Positions 50,735 through 60,360 of a DNA stretch of 64,000 bases are shown piece by piece; the first letter of the stretch is position 1, and each line of letters begins with the position of its first letter. The notes under the pieces are model-generated. The model had not been told where the DNA came from. It saw only the letters and a list, made by a program, of their open reading frames with translations, and made no database searches. Location: NCBI GenBank assembly GCA_918797485.1, contig CAKKNE010000006.1:3782001-3846000 (forward strand), given 5' to 3'. This DNA comes from Pelagomonas calceolata. Lineage: Eukaryota; Sar; Pelagophyceae; Pelagomonadales; Pelagomonadaceae. The position numbers and the translations under genes were made by a program.

Positions 50735-51106
50735 GTAAGTAGGATGTGTTGATAGGCTTTGCTTCGTGCTTCGCCGTGGGCGGCTCGAGCGCCGCCGAGG
50801 CCGCTGGGCACCACTCGAATAAGCCGCCGCGCGGCCGTGCATTTACCGCCGTGACGCGCTCTGGTCTCTATAAAACGAAGCGTGCGAGCGTGTGCGACGC
50901 CGCGACGCCGCGGTTTAACCAGGTGAGCAAAACTCTATCAAAGCCAGCATTGTTTCTCGAGCGGCGCGAGCGGCCCCGGCGACGCGCGGCCGCGATGGTT
51001 ACCCCGCGAGACACCTCATCGCCGCGCGACGGTCGCCGACCACGCCGCGCACTTCCCCAAGTGCTGACGCGCGTCGACCGGACGCCTCGCAGGTACGAAG
51101 CGCAGG
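50735..51106. other. Intergenic region upstream of PH-domain gene
   Basis: No gene seen. A TATA-like string TATAAAA near 50872 lies 230 bp before the PH-domain start; no palindromic element was found. Confidence 0.45.
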
Positions 51107-51529
51107 ATGGTCCACACGCACGGCTGGGTCCGCCGCAAGGTGAAGAACTCGGACAAGTGGGTCCGCAGATGGCTCGAGGTGAATAAGCACGTGCTCTACT
51201 CGTACCAGTCGTGCCCGGCCGACATGCCGTCCGCGCGGGTCATGAACATGCTCGACCTGCGGAAGACGCGCACGATCGACGTCGTCGACGGCGAGGAGGG
51301 CCTCTTCGTCATCGTGCCCCAGTCGGCGGACGACGCCCACCCGGGCTACCTGATGAAGGCGGAGTCGCGGGAGTCGGCGCTCGCCTGGGTCGCGGGACTG
51401 AACGCGGCGCGCGACCGCGAGATCGAGAAGAGCGGCGTCGGCGCGGCGCGCCGGCCGGAGCGCGGCTGCTGCTCGCTCTGCTTCGGGTCGAAGCGGGCGC
51501 CCGAGCGCGACCCGCTCGTCCAGTACTAG
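51107..51529 (+). CDS. PH-domain protein
   Basis: 140 residues. A single pleckstrin-homology domain fills residues 4-105: HTHGWVRRKVKNSDKWVRRW, LEVNKHVLYSYQSC, and the C-terminal helix with conserved Trp (SALAWVAGLNAARD). The Cys-rich tail GCCSLCFGSKR may be palmitoylated. PH domains bind phosphoinositides or proteins; this one would recruit the protein to membranes. Partner unknown. Confidence 0.85.
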   Translation: MVHTHGWVRRKVKNSDKWVRRWLEVNKHVLYSYQSCPADMPSARVMNMLDLRKTRTIDVVDGEEGLFVIVPQSADDAHPGYLMKAESRESALAWVAGLNAARDREIEKSGVGAARRPERGCCSLCFGSKRAPERDPLVQY

Positions 51530-51576
51530 AAGCGTTCGCGGCATAAACATATGTACAAACAACCCGAAGCTTAGAA

Positions 51577-53621
51577 TCACTCCCCCGGTGGAGTATCAAC
51601 TCTCTCCGTGGCCAGCGCTGCGGCCAGGGTGGCCCCGAAGTCGCCGCCCGAGCGTGACGACGCCTTCAGCTTAGAATCACTCGCCCGGATAGAATCACTC
51701 GCCCGGAGGACGGGATCGACCGCCGCGTTGGCCAGCGCCTCGGCCAGGGTGGCCCCGAAGTCGCCGTCCGAGCGGGTCGACGCCTTCAGTTCCCAGTCCG
51801 CCGGCGGCCGCCGCCGCGTTTTGCTCCGCCGCGGCGACAGCTCCGCCGAGTCGCGCACGGTTCTAATAGCGTCGCTCTTCAGACCGAGGTCCTCCAATAA
51901 ATCTCGCGTCGCAACCGGCGGGGGTTCGAGGAGCGTGCCCCGGACCGGCAGGTCGTTCCGCTCCAACAAGTGGCGCCGCCGCGGCGACAGGGGCTCCTTT
52001 ATCCGATGCGGCGCGCGATGGACTGGCCGCTCCAATCGCGCGTCGGCCTCGTCCAGGGGCGCGTCGGCGATCTCCTGGGCGACCTTGCGCGCGCCGCCCG
52101 TCGCGACGAGCTCCGCCGTGCCGGCGCCCATGACGACGGACGCGGGCGCCTCGCGTCGTAACGTCGCCGCCAGCGCTTCCAGCGCGCCCGAGCGCTCGAA
52201 GGGGTCGTCGGCCTTGCCGAGGTCATTTAAAGCAGTCCGGATCTCGCACATGGTTTGTTGATCCGTGCGCGGCGACCGCTGGAGCGAGGTGGCGGGTCGC
52301 GCGCGCCGTCCGCGACAAGCGGCGTCCGGCTGGAGTCTTTCCACTTCCTTCTGGAGGCGCTCGCCGTTCTCCCGTAATTCCTTCGCCTGGCGCAGGGCCC
52401 GCTTCTCGCGGTACCTGTGTGGAAATCAACCAGTGTGTCGGGTGCACCCGATAATTCCTCACTAAGTCATTTCTCGGCGATGACGTGGCCGCGCTGGCTC
52501 CGTCGAGCGGTGAGGAACCGACATTGCCACGCCATCGAGCAGGCGTCGCGTCGATGGCGTGGAGGACGACGCGACGATTCAGCACGAACGCGCCGTAAAA
52601 TTTGATTCCACACAGCCCGGTACCGCGCGGCCTCCATCATCTGCTTCGAGGCGTCCGACGCCGCGTTCGCAGCCTTCGCAAAGTCCGTGGCCGACGCCGC
52701 CGTGTCCTTGATGAACGCGGCCCGCGCGGCTGTTGATGCCGCCACGGCACTCGCCGCATAGTCGCAGCACATCCTGTAGCAGTCGGCCGCGGCGCACGTC
52801 GCCTGGCGCGCGGCGTCGTTGTGGTAGATGCGCGCCGAGCCCATTGCTAAATATCTATCGGCCACGGCCTGCATCTGTTCGTAGACGACGTCGTCGATGC
52901 GGTCCGTCGACGAGGCCAGTTCCACCTCCAGCAGTTTGACTGACATTCGGTGAGTGTCCAGGAGATCCGCGCCTCGCGGCAGGTAGCCCTTGAGGTCGTC
53001 TTCCAACCCTAAACGATTCAGTTGCTGCTCGTAGAACTCAGACGCGACCTCGGCCACTCCAACCATCATCGTGTCCCGCGCGCCCGCCGCCGACACGGCC
53101 GACGCGGCCACGCCGAAGTTGCCTCTCGCGGATCCTATATCCTTCTGGATCTCCTCGAAGAGCCGATTCGCGTCGACAAAAGCCGTCGCGGCCTCGTCAT
53201 TCAAATTGAGCAATCGAATCTTCCTAAATAACTCGTTGACCTGCTTGAGGCCGTACTCGGCGCCCGCGAGAGATGTCGAAGCGTCGCCCATGACTTCCTT
53301 GAGGAACGCTCTATCAGCATTGGCCGTTTCTCGCAGCGACGGCGGCCGCGGCGGGCAGTAGATGAAGGACGAGGTGTCCATTGGTATACTTCGGCCCTGG
53401 CGCGGGCTCGCGTCCCGCAGGTCCTCGTCGCGCGGCGTCGCGTCGCCCCTGGGAATCTCCTTGCCCTGCGTCGGCACCTCGTCGGGGCTGAACGGCGGCG
53501 GCCGCGGCGTCGCTTGCGCGTCATTATTGATGGTGTCGTCGTCGTCGTCCCGCGGCGTCACGCGGGCGGACGCGCCGCGCAGGCGCCGCTCGAGGGCTGC
53601 CTTCGCGGCGGGCGACGCCAT
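51577..53621 (-). CDS. Ala-rich coiled-coil protein with C-terminal repeats (one introner intron)
   Basis: Exon 1 53621-52612, intron 52611-52415, exon 2 52414-51577; 615 residues. Disordered N-terminus with TPRDDDDD and PRPPPFSPDEVP. The helical middle (about 100-335) is BAR-like or bundle-like, with DRAFLKEVMGDASTSLAGAE and KLLEVELASSTDRIDDVVYE. The splice gives ARYRAVYREKRALRQAKEL, an unbroken coiled coil. The C-terminus has two 30-residue repeats (GDFGATLAEALANAAVD and GDFGATLAAALATERVD). The bundle resembles the general shape of BAR/sorting-nexin domains but no family is claimed. Confidence 0.75.
51600..51800. repeat. Direct repeat in coding sequence (about 68 bp unit, two copies)
   Basis: Units near 51609 and 51728, sharing CCAGGGTGGCCCCGAAGTCG, encode the duplicated GDFGATLAxALA peptide. 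A shorter AGAATCACTC element recurs at 51574, 51672 and 51686. Confidence 0.75.
52415..52611 (-). mobile_element. Introner-type intron with terminal inverted repeats, inverted orientation
   Basis: 197 bp, phase 2. On the + strand the ends are CTGTGTGGAAATCAACCAGTG and TTTGATTCCACACAG, the same terminal repeats as in 8639-8743 and 63040-63152 but with internal order reversed relative to the host gene. It contains an inverted pair (CCACGCCATCGA / TCGATGGCGTGG) and a segment AAGTCATTTCTCGGCGATGA shared with the cystinosin intron. Confidence 0.9.
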
Positions 53622-54039
53622 TTTTGTGATTCTTGTGAAACGTGCGCGTCGCGGAGCTGCCCGCGCGCACCGGCCGGGTCGCGGGCGGTCGTGTGTAAGC
53701 GTGTTCGGGCCTACGCGACTGTTTTGGCTGCGTTTAGCACGCCCAACACCGCACCGGCCGCTGCAAAACCCCGAACCCAAACTGGCGCTGCAAGCAAAAG
53801 CTGCCCCTGCGCGGTTCCAGGCGGTCACTCGGCGCTCCTGGCACGCTTGGCGGTCGCACGGATCCCCCTCCGTCAGACAGGGCGCAAAAAATCCGCGCAC
53901 GAACCGCTGCGTGTGGCCTGATCTTGGGGGCTGCCCGCTCACCCGCCGCACGGCCTGCTAATCGTCCGCGCGGCACGCCCACGCCGTCCCTCGACGCCGC
54001 CGCGGCGCCGCGCCAGCAGCGGCGCGGTGATCGACGACC
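53622..54039. other. Divergent intergenic region upstream of PEX19
   Basis: No gene or promoter palindrome recognised between the starts at 53621 (minus) and 54040 (plus). Confidence 0.5.
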
Positions 54040-55038
54040 ATGGCCGACATGAAGGCCATGATGCGCGAATCCGCGAAAGCGAAGCGCGAGATGGAGGAGA
54101 TGCGAAGGAAAGCGGAAGCGGACCTCGACGAGATTTTGGATGAGGCGATTGCCGAGTTCGAGGCAGAAGAAGATCTGACCGAGAAACCGGAAGACGACGA
54201 GGGCGAGCGCATGGAGACGCTGCTGGCCGGCGAGAAGCGCGCGAAGCGCATCGATTTGGCGATGGAAGAGGAGATGAAGGACGACGCGTACAATCGCTTG
54301 GACTCGCTCGTGGATAATTTAAGGAATCCTGCGTTTAAAGACACTCTGGAGATGACCCTGCGAGCGTTGTCGGGCAATGAAGAAGGTGCGAGAACGATAG
54401 AACAGTTCGTCCGGGACCAGCGAGATCGGGCGGAGCGGTTAATCTCGGACGAGGCGCCCGATGTGGAATTGGATCGCGGGTTAAGTCGGACCATGGAGTT
54501 ATTAGCGACATCTTCATCGAATATGGAGGGGCTGGAACCGGCGCAGATCGAGCAGAGCGGCGACGAGATGATGACGAACATGATCGCGGAGTTCGAGAAA
54601 TTGGGCCAGAAGGAGGACTTCGACCAGATCGTCGAGAACATGCTGCGCCAACTGTTAGCGAAAGATCTCATGTACGAGCCGATGTCGAAGGTCTGCGACA
54701 AGTACCCGGAATGGCTCGCGGAGAAGTACGAAACTTTAAGCCAGGACGAGTATCAAAGATATGGCACGCAGTACCAGTACTTCCAGCGCATCGTGGCCGT
54801 CTATAAATACGAGCCGGACAATTTTCCTCGACTCGTGGAATTGCTTCAAGATTTACAGAAGTACGGGCAGGTGCCCTCGGAGATCATCAAGGAGCTCGCG
54901 CCGGCCCTCGAATTCGGGCCCGACGGCATGCCGGTCATGAATTTGGGGGACAACATCTTCCCGAAGCCGGGCGCCGCGCCGGGGATGCCTGGTTTGCCGA
55001 CGCCCGACGCGTCCGCGGCGAACTGCTGCGTAAGCTAG
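54040..55038 (+). CDS. PEX19: Peroxin 19, peroxisomal membrane-protein chaperone
   Basis: 332 residues. The N-terminal acidic/helical region contains the PEX3-binding part. The C-terminal PEX19 domain shows DEMMTNMIAEFEKLGQKED, MLRQLLAKDLMYEPMSKV, DKYPEWLAEKYETLSQDEY and YEPDNFPRLVELLQDLQKYG, all family hallmarks. It ends CCVS, a farnesylation CaaX box. PEX19 binds newly made peroxisomal membrane proteins in the cytosol and docks at PEX3. Length and domain order match the family. The 3' end overlaps the opposing carrier gene frame. Confidence 0.96.
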   Translation: MADMKAMMRESAKAKREMEEMRRKAEADLDEILDEAIAEFEAEEDLTEKPEDDEGERMETLLAGEKRAKRIDLAMEEEMKDDAYNRLDSLVDNLRNPAFKDTLEMTLRALSGNEEGARTIEQFVRDQRDRAERLISDEAPDVELDRGLSRTMELLATSSSNMEGLEPAQIEQSGDEMMTNMIAEFEKLGQKEDFDQIVENMLRQLLAKDLMYEPMSKVCDKYPEWLAEKYETLSQDEYQRYGTQYQYFQRIVAVYKYEPDNFPRLVELLQDLQKYGQVPSEIIKELAPALEFGPDGMPVMNLGDNIFPKPGAAPGMPGLPTPDASAANCCVS

Positions 55039-56515
55039 TAGTCTGTTTTCTTTTTTCCCGGCGCGGTCTGGGTGTTCGCCCTCGCTGGGCGCCCGGCGGT
55101 CCCGGCCCGGGTGCTACTCGCACTAGTAGCCGGTGCCAGTGGTGCCCTCTGGTCTGTCCACGCTCTTCTAGGCTCCAGCCTCTAGTTCCACTGCCGAGCG
55201 CACTCCTGCGGCGCCCCCGACGCCGTCGACGCGGCGGCTCCCATAGAATACTTAGGCCAAATCTACTTGAGTGGGCATGCTGCTTCTTGCCGAACTTCTC
55301 CTGCAGCTCGCCGAGCACGCCGAGCGACGCCGCCGCGACGCCCGACCACTGCGTCCCGTTCAGCACGTAGCCCCGCGACACAATATCTAAAAGCACGGAG
55401 AAGATCTTGCGCGTCGTCGTCACCGTCGTCACGAGGAGCGGGTCGAAGTTCGCCATCGTGAAGAAGATGGCCGACTGGCCGATCGCCGAGCAGAACGAGA
55501 ACTTGGCCACGGCCGTTAATAGGTCCGGATGATCTAAGAGGAAGGCGACGCCCCCGAAGAACTGGTCCAACGCTAACGCCATGACCAGGGCCACACCCAA
55601 CATGGCTGCGTTCGTGAAGAGCATGAGGTCGTACGGCGCGAGGCCCTGGCCCTGCGTCTTCTTGTACTCCTTCTTGAAGGCCGTCTGCTGGCCGCCCGTG
55701 ATGCCGTCACACACTAACGATAACCCGAGGCAGGCCATTCCAATAACATCGGCGTGGCCTCCGTCCGAACCCGGCTTCCTAGCTTTGCCGACGGTCACGA
55801 GGACGACGCCTCCGATAATCAGCGCGACCTGGGCCCACTTGCGCGCGGGGTACCGCGTGCCGCTCAGGACGATGGCGCCGACCATGACGGGGACCATCTT
55901 TGCGTTTTTCACTAATGTTGCTAAAAAGAAGGGCACCCCATAGATCTGGGCCTTCTGCGTCATGGCCTTGGCCAGGACTTGCGTGCTGCCGGTCAACAAA
56001 AACGACTTGTAGGGGATTGCCGGCGAGGGCCCGCCCTGCGTGAGGATGAGTCCCGCCAGACCTACTAAAACGTTGGCGGCGGCCTCGAGCACCTGCAGGA
56101 ACCACTCGCGCTCCAACTTCGAGCCGTCCTCGGCTTGATATTTCACAATGTCGCCCATGAGCTGGCCGTAGTAGAGGAACGCGCCGAAGATCCCCACGAC
56201 GCCGATGGCGAGCTTCGCGGGGCTCGCCGCGCCGTCCGGCGGGGGCGGCGCCATGACACTGCAGCCGGGGAGCAGAGGCGTGTCCGGCTCGCTGTCCTGC
56301 GAGTCCTGCGACTGATACGTCGCCTTCGAGTTGTTGCTGGCGGTGGCGGTGGCGTCGCGCCGCGGGGACGCGCGGTTGCTCTCCGTCGTATTGATGGGTG
56401 GTGGGCGCGGTGCGTCCGCGTTGTTATGTGCAGCAGCTAAAATTTCGGCTAGCGCTGAAATTTTTGCAAATCCGCGTCGTTGTCTTGGTGCAGCGATGCG
56501 TCGGTAGTCCTGCAA
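54935..56515 (-). CDS. SLC35B-type (UAA family) nucleotide-sugar/ATP carrier
   Basis: A disordered N-terminus (about 1-90) precedes about ten membrane helices: IGVVGIFGAFLYYGQLMGD, VLVGLAGLILT, VKNAKMVPVMVGAIVLSGTRY, WAQVALIIGGVVLVTVGKARK, VIGMACLGLSLVCDGITGG, FSFCSAIGQSAIFFTMANF, LLVTTVTTTRKIFSVLLDI. The KM(V/I)PV and TTTRK motifs are typical of SLC35B1-B4. The family carries UDP-galactose, PAPS or ATP across ER/Golgi membranes. Homology ends near 55285 (LQEKFGKKQHAH); the Arg-rich remainder, which overlaps PEX19 antisense for 104 bp, is probably not coding (indel). Confidence 0.87.
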   Translation of the reverse strand: MQDYRRIAAPRQRRGFAKISALAEILAAAHNNADAPRPPPINTTESNRASPRRDATATASNNSKATYQSQDSQDSEPDTPLLPGCSVMAPPPPDGAASPAKLAIGVVGIFGAFLYYGQLMGDIVKYQAEDGSKLEREWFLQVLEAAANVLVGLAGLILTQGGPSPAIPYKSFLLTGSTQVLAKAMTQKAQIYGVPFFLATLVKNAKMVPVMVGAIVLSGTRYPARKWAQVALIIGGVVLVTVGKARKPGSDGGHADVIGMACLGLSLVCDGITGGQQTAFKKEYKKTQGQGLAPYDLMLFTNAAMLGVALVMALALDQFFGGVAFLLDHPDLLTAVAKFSFCSAIGQSAIFFTMANFDPLLVTTVTTTRKIFSVLLDIVSRGYVLNGTQWSGVAAASLGVLGELQEKFGKKQHAHSSRFGLSILWEPPRRRRRGRRRSALGSGTRGWSLEERGQTRGHHWHRLLVRVAPGPGPPGAQRGRTPRPRREKRKQTTSLRSSSPRTRRASANQASPARRPASGRCCPPNS

Positions 56516-56549
56516 GGCTCCGACGGCAAGGGCAAGGCAAGGCAGTCGC

Positions 56550-56574
56550 GCTAGCGGTACGTAAAGACACTAGC
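56550..56574. promoter_or_regulatory. Palindromic promoter element, copy 14 (carrier/photolyase)
   Basis: GCTAG, CGGTACGTAAAGACA, CTAGC: reverse copy with one extra base, in a 373-bp divergent gap, 35 bp from the carrier's first Met and 315 bp from the photolyase start. Confidence 0.7.
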
Positions 56575-56888
56575 AAAAAAAGGAAAACTCCATAAAGGCG
56601 CCAACTGCCTCTTAAAGCGATCGTATGCGTCGCATCGGACGAGTTCCCCCATGATGTCGCTTTCGAAGCGGGCAGCCTGGTCTGGCTTGGCAAACGCACC
56701 AGCACGGCCACATTCGTGACAAGCGGCGGCCAAACGACCGTCGCATCGCTGGTCTCTCGTATCTGTGCGCTCGTGCGTGCGGCGCCAGCATCGCTTAGCC
56801 TCCTATCACTGAGATCACTCTGAGCTGGTGTAAGCAGTGCGCTGGCATTTGACGTTCGCGGGCGCATCGCTCCAAGCGGTGCGCGGTC

Positions 56889-58509
56889 ATGGCAGCTCAG
56901 TTCCTCCCCGCGTCGCTGCAAGAGCGCCTGCGCCCGCAGCACGGCGCGACGCTGCCGGCGCCGCGCGACGCCGGCGCGCACGTGCTGTACTGCATGCGGA
57001 CGGCGTACCGTAGCGCCGCGAACCCGTCGTTGGAAACGGCACTGCGCGCCGCCAACGAGCTGCGCGTGCCGTTGCTCTGCCTCGCCGTGCTCGAGGACTC
57101 GTTTCCGGCTGGGCTAAGTCGCATAGGCATGCGGCCCACAGATCGCGCCACAGCCTTCCGGCTCGAAGCGCTGCGCGAGCTGCAGCCGGAGATCGCGGCG
57201 CGCGGGTCGGTCCTGCTGGTGCATGTGGAGCGCGACGGCTCCCGCCAGGCGGCCGCCCAGTCCCTCGCCGCGCGGGCTCGACTGGTCATCGTCGACGAGC
57301 ACCGGCGTCGAGCCGCACATGTCGTTCGCGGACAAGGTGCGGCGAACGGGCGCGCCGACCTGGTTGTGCGACTGCGCCTGCACCGTGCCGTCTAGGACGC
57401 TGCCGGCGCGGCGCGCCGTGGGCGGCAACGCGGGGTTTCTGCGCGCGACGCGCGACGCGCGCCGCGCGCGGCTCGCCGCGACGCCGCTCGCGCCGGCGCG
57501 TGCCTCGGCAGCGCCGCCCCCCGCCGCCGACGTGGCACCTCGACCTCTCCGGCGAGGCCGCGGTCGACGAGGTGCTGGCGGCGCCGAGCCGGCGGGACAC
57601 CTCTGTGGGACGAGTGGCGCGGACGCGCGGCGGGCCGCGGGCCGCGGTCGCGCGCTGGGAGGCCTGGGTCGCAAACGACGGCCTCGCGGGCTACGCGAAG
57701 AGGAGGAATGATCCTTTGGACGTCTGTGGCTCCAGTCGTGCGGTTCCGGAGTCTGACCATTCGCCTCCACGCCATCGACGCGATTTGATACACGTGTCCA
57801 CTGCACGCCATCGACGTGATGTCTGCTCGACGCAGGCATGAGCGCGTACGTCAACTGCGGCATGATCGACCCGCTCCGCATGGCGCGCGATGGCGCGCGC
57901 GTCTCGGAGAAGTTCGTGAGCGAGTTTTGCGGTTTCCGCGAGAGCGCGCATTTGTGGTGCCTGCGGAACCCCGGCGCGTACTTGGACGCGTCGCGGGCCG
58001 TGCCGGCGTGGGCCCGGAACCAGCTGCGGGCGACCGACCCGGCCCCAGATGTGGAGGCTTTAGCTCGGGGCGCGTCGGGCGACGCCTACTGGGACGACTG
58101 CCAGAAGTGCCTCGTGCTCTCGGGCGAGTTGCACAACAACGTGCGCATGGCCTGGGGCAAGGCCATCCCCGCGTGGCACGGAGCCGTCTTGAACGGCCAA
58201 GAAGCGACGCCGGCGACGCGCCTCCAGGCCGCGCTCGATCTACTCGTGCGATTGAACGACACGTACGCGCTCGACGGTGGTGCGCCGCCCTCGTACGGTG
58301 GACTTCTGTGGTGTTTGGGTTGGCGCGACCGGCCCGGCGCCGGCGGCTGCCCCAAGCTGCGACCGACTAGCGTTATCGGCCGGCGCGGCGTGAAACCTGG
58401 CGACCTCGAGCGCCTCGCCCGCGTCCGCGTCGACGGCTCCGAGCCGGCCAAGAAGCGCCAGCGGACCATGGAGAGCTTCCTCTCCTCGCCCAAGTCTGTT
58501 GTTGGATAA
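56889..58509 (+). CDS. Cryptochrome/photolyase family protein (one intron, two frame changes)
   Basis: An N-terminal antenna domain (AHVLYCMRTAYRSAANPSLE, VPLLCLAVLEDSF, RATAFRLEALRELQ) is followed in the next frame by GVEPHMSFADKV and LCDCACTVPSRTL, then in a third by WHLDLSGEAAVDEVL and RTRGGPRAAVARWEAWV, leading to YAKRRNDPLDVCGSSR. Splicing over 57738-57835 gives SRMSAYVNCGMIDPLRMARD. The FAD-binding end has YWDDCQKCLVLSGELHNNVR and MAWGKAI. The tail carries RQRTMESF, a PIP-box-like motif for PCNA. Likely a light-driven DNA-repair enzyme. The two frame changes are one base each and probably errors. Confidence 0.8.
57738..57835 (+). other. Introner-like intron in photolyase gene
   Basis: 98 bp, GTGCGGTTCC...GCTCGACGCAG, phase 1. 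It carries two direct copies of CACGCCATCGACG, the shared introner core. Confidence 0.9.
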
Positions 58510-58546
58510 AAGTTCTGTTCATATTCGATTCTTCACAAAAATCACC

Positions 58547-59625
58547 TTACACAACAAGGTCCTCGCCACCGTCGACGCCGTCGAGGAGCGCCTCCGACGT
58601 CCCCGCGGGAACGGGTCGGTAGAGCACGTAGTGCTGCACGAGGAAGAGCACATCGAAGACCATCGACGTGACGCCCAGGCCGAACTTGACGACGTCGCCG
58701 GAGATGCCGCTCCAGTCGTTTTGATTTGCGCAGTCGAGGATGAGCTGGAGCGTCGAGAGGGCGCCGCCCGTGAAGTCGAGCAGGATGTTGTCGATCGGCC
58801 AGCCGACCGTCGATCGCCGCCTATAGTTCAAGAGGAGTTGCGGGAGGTATTTGCAGAACGTGACGGCCATCTTGCCTGCGTGTTGATACGTTGCACCCTC
58901 CACCTTCTCCCCTGCACGCCATCGACGCGACACCTGCTCGACGGCGTCGCGGTGGTGTGGGTCTTAGCACGGCCGCGTCGTCGCCGAGAAATGACTTCGC
59001 GAAGAATCACGCCATCGACGCGACGCTGGTTCCTACAGTACGAGAGCGCGTAGAGGATTTGTAGTGCTTCGTGGCCCACGATAGCGGTGCCTGCTACATA
59101 AAGCGCGAGCGCGGCCAGGCCGTAGCGCGCCGGTCGACTCGGCTTTTGCTTCGCGAAGCCGTCGTAGTAGGCGATCTGGCCCACCGTGACCGACGAGAGC
59201 AGCAGGGCGTGGAGGCAGAAGAGGACGTCGGCGAAGCGTACTTCTGGTGCATGGTCGTGGTGTCGCTTGTACTGGTGGCGGATGCGCGGCGACGCGTACA
59301 GGGCGAGGGTGTACGCTGAATAAGCGGCAAACGCAAACGCGTTGAGCACCGCGAAATCGGGCGACAGGCCGACTGTTGTTTTTCTCTGTTTGTTGAGCAG
59401 CACTTGGGGCCAGAAGGAGACGCTCCAGGCTACGAAGTACAGGCCGCCCAACGCTGCGGAGATGTAGGCGTAGGGTTTCGTGAGCGCGCTGTCGTCGGGC
59501 GTGACTGCGGCTACTAGTCCCGCAGCGATCAGCATGCAGGCGAGGGTGATGAGGCGTCGACGGAGTCGTCCTTTCGTCTCAGTTATATTTGGTTCCTCTG
59601 TGTTGTTTGCCAGTGGTTCGTCCAT
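58547..59625 (-). CDS. CTNS: Cystinosin-like lysosomal PQ-loop transporter (one intron)
   Basis: Exon 1 59625-59037, exon 2 58875-58547; 305 residues, seven predicted membrane helices. The first PQ loop is VSFWPQVLLNKQRKTTVGLS and the second CKYLPQLLLNYRRRSTVGW, followed by NILLDFTGGALSTLQL and KFGLGVTSMVFDVLFLVQHY. These segments match cystinosin closely; splicing gives ALSYCKMAVTFCKYLPQ, as in human FSYIKLAVTLVKYFPQ. Cystinosin exports cystine with protons from the lysosome/vacuole. There is no long lumenal N-terminus, unlike animals. Its stop is 37 bp from the photolyase stop. Confidence 0.92.
58876..59036 (-). other. Introner-like intron in cystinosin gene
   Basis: 161 bp, GTAGGAACCAG...TATCAACACGCAG, phase 1. 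Two copies of the GCGTCGATGGCGTG core and a segment GAAGTCATTTCTCGGCGACG shared with the intron at 52415-52611, on the opposite relative strand. Confidence 0.9.
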
Positions 59626-60360
59626 GGATGCTGCGCTGGCTCGTCCTTCGTGTGCTCGCGCGGCTCAAATTTGACCTCACCTGGCAGAGCTGCTCTTTAT
59701 CTCCGTGACTGCTCTTCCAACGCTCACAAAATTTTCACACAAGATCTATGTGGCTATAGTAGAGCTGCGTCCTGTTCCAGCTGTTAGTTTGGAGCGCTTG
59801 GCGCGGCACGACGGCCGTCTCACAAGCAGTCCATCGTGAGTCGAGTCGAGAGGCCGCCGCCGCCCATCAGGAGCGGTCCAGGAGGGTCACATGCGTCTCC
59901 GGGAGGGGTGGAGCGTTCCGTTGCTGGTTTTGGCTGCGTTTGGCTGCCCAGTCCATAAATCCGCCACAGATCGCCACAGATGACTGAAGGGGTCCAGGGC
60001 AACCCAGGACGGGCGCACGGACGGCCCTCCGGGACTCTTTCATGGAGGAATGCGCCCAGCTCATTCCCCCGTGTACGTACTCCAACGGACGTCTGCGTCG
60101 ACATTGGAATCGAACCAGCGCCGACCGCGATAATTTTATACGGACCGCAAGCTGCACTGCTGCACGTACCAAGCAGCGCGCAACCTCTCAGCACCTTCAG
60201 TGTGCCATAGAAAGCGTCAGCGCGTCAAACGACACGGTACACGCGACAAAGGACGTCAAAAGGCGCCATCTCGCATCTTAGCCGGTAAACGTCCACCACG
60301 ACGTCCGTGCTAGAAAAAGCAAATCAGCTCATCCGAAAAGCGGAAGAGCTCAAGGCCAGG
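59626..60360. other. Large divergent intergenic region, cystinosin/ankyrin gene
   Basis: 735 bp without a convincing gene. Frames exist on both strands at 59820-60280 (up to 124 codons) but mirror each other and show no family. A tRNA T-arm-like string near 60110 has no matching acceptor stem. The frame of the next gene is open from 60307, so an unseen 5' exon is possible. Confidence 0.45.

Noticed and set aside
2395-56574. The promoter palindrome as a transcription terminator
   Set aside because: It never occurs in convergent gaps, where terminators would be needed most.
60100-60130. tRNA-like T-arm string (GGTTCGATTCC on the minus strand)
   Set aside because: No acceptor or anticodon stem can be folded around it and the T-stem itself pairs at only three positions.
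59820-60281. Overlapping frames on both strands as small genes
   Set aside because: Each mirrors the other, no conserved motif is seen, and the region lacks other gene signals.
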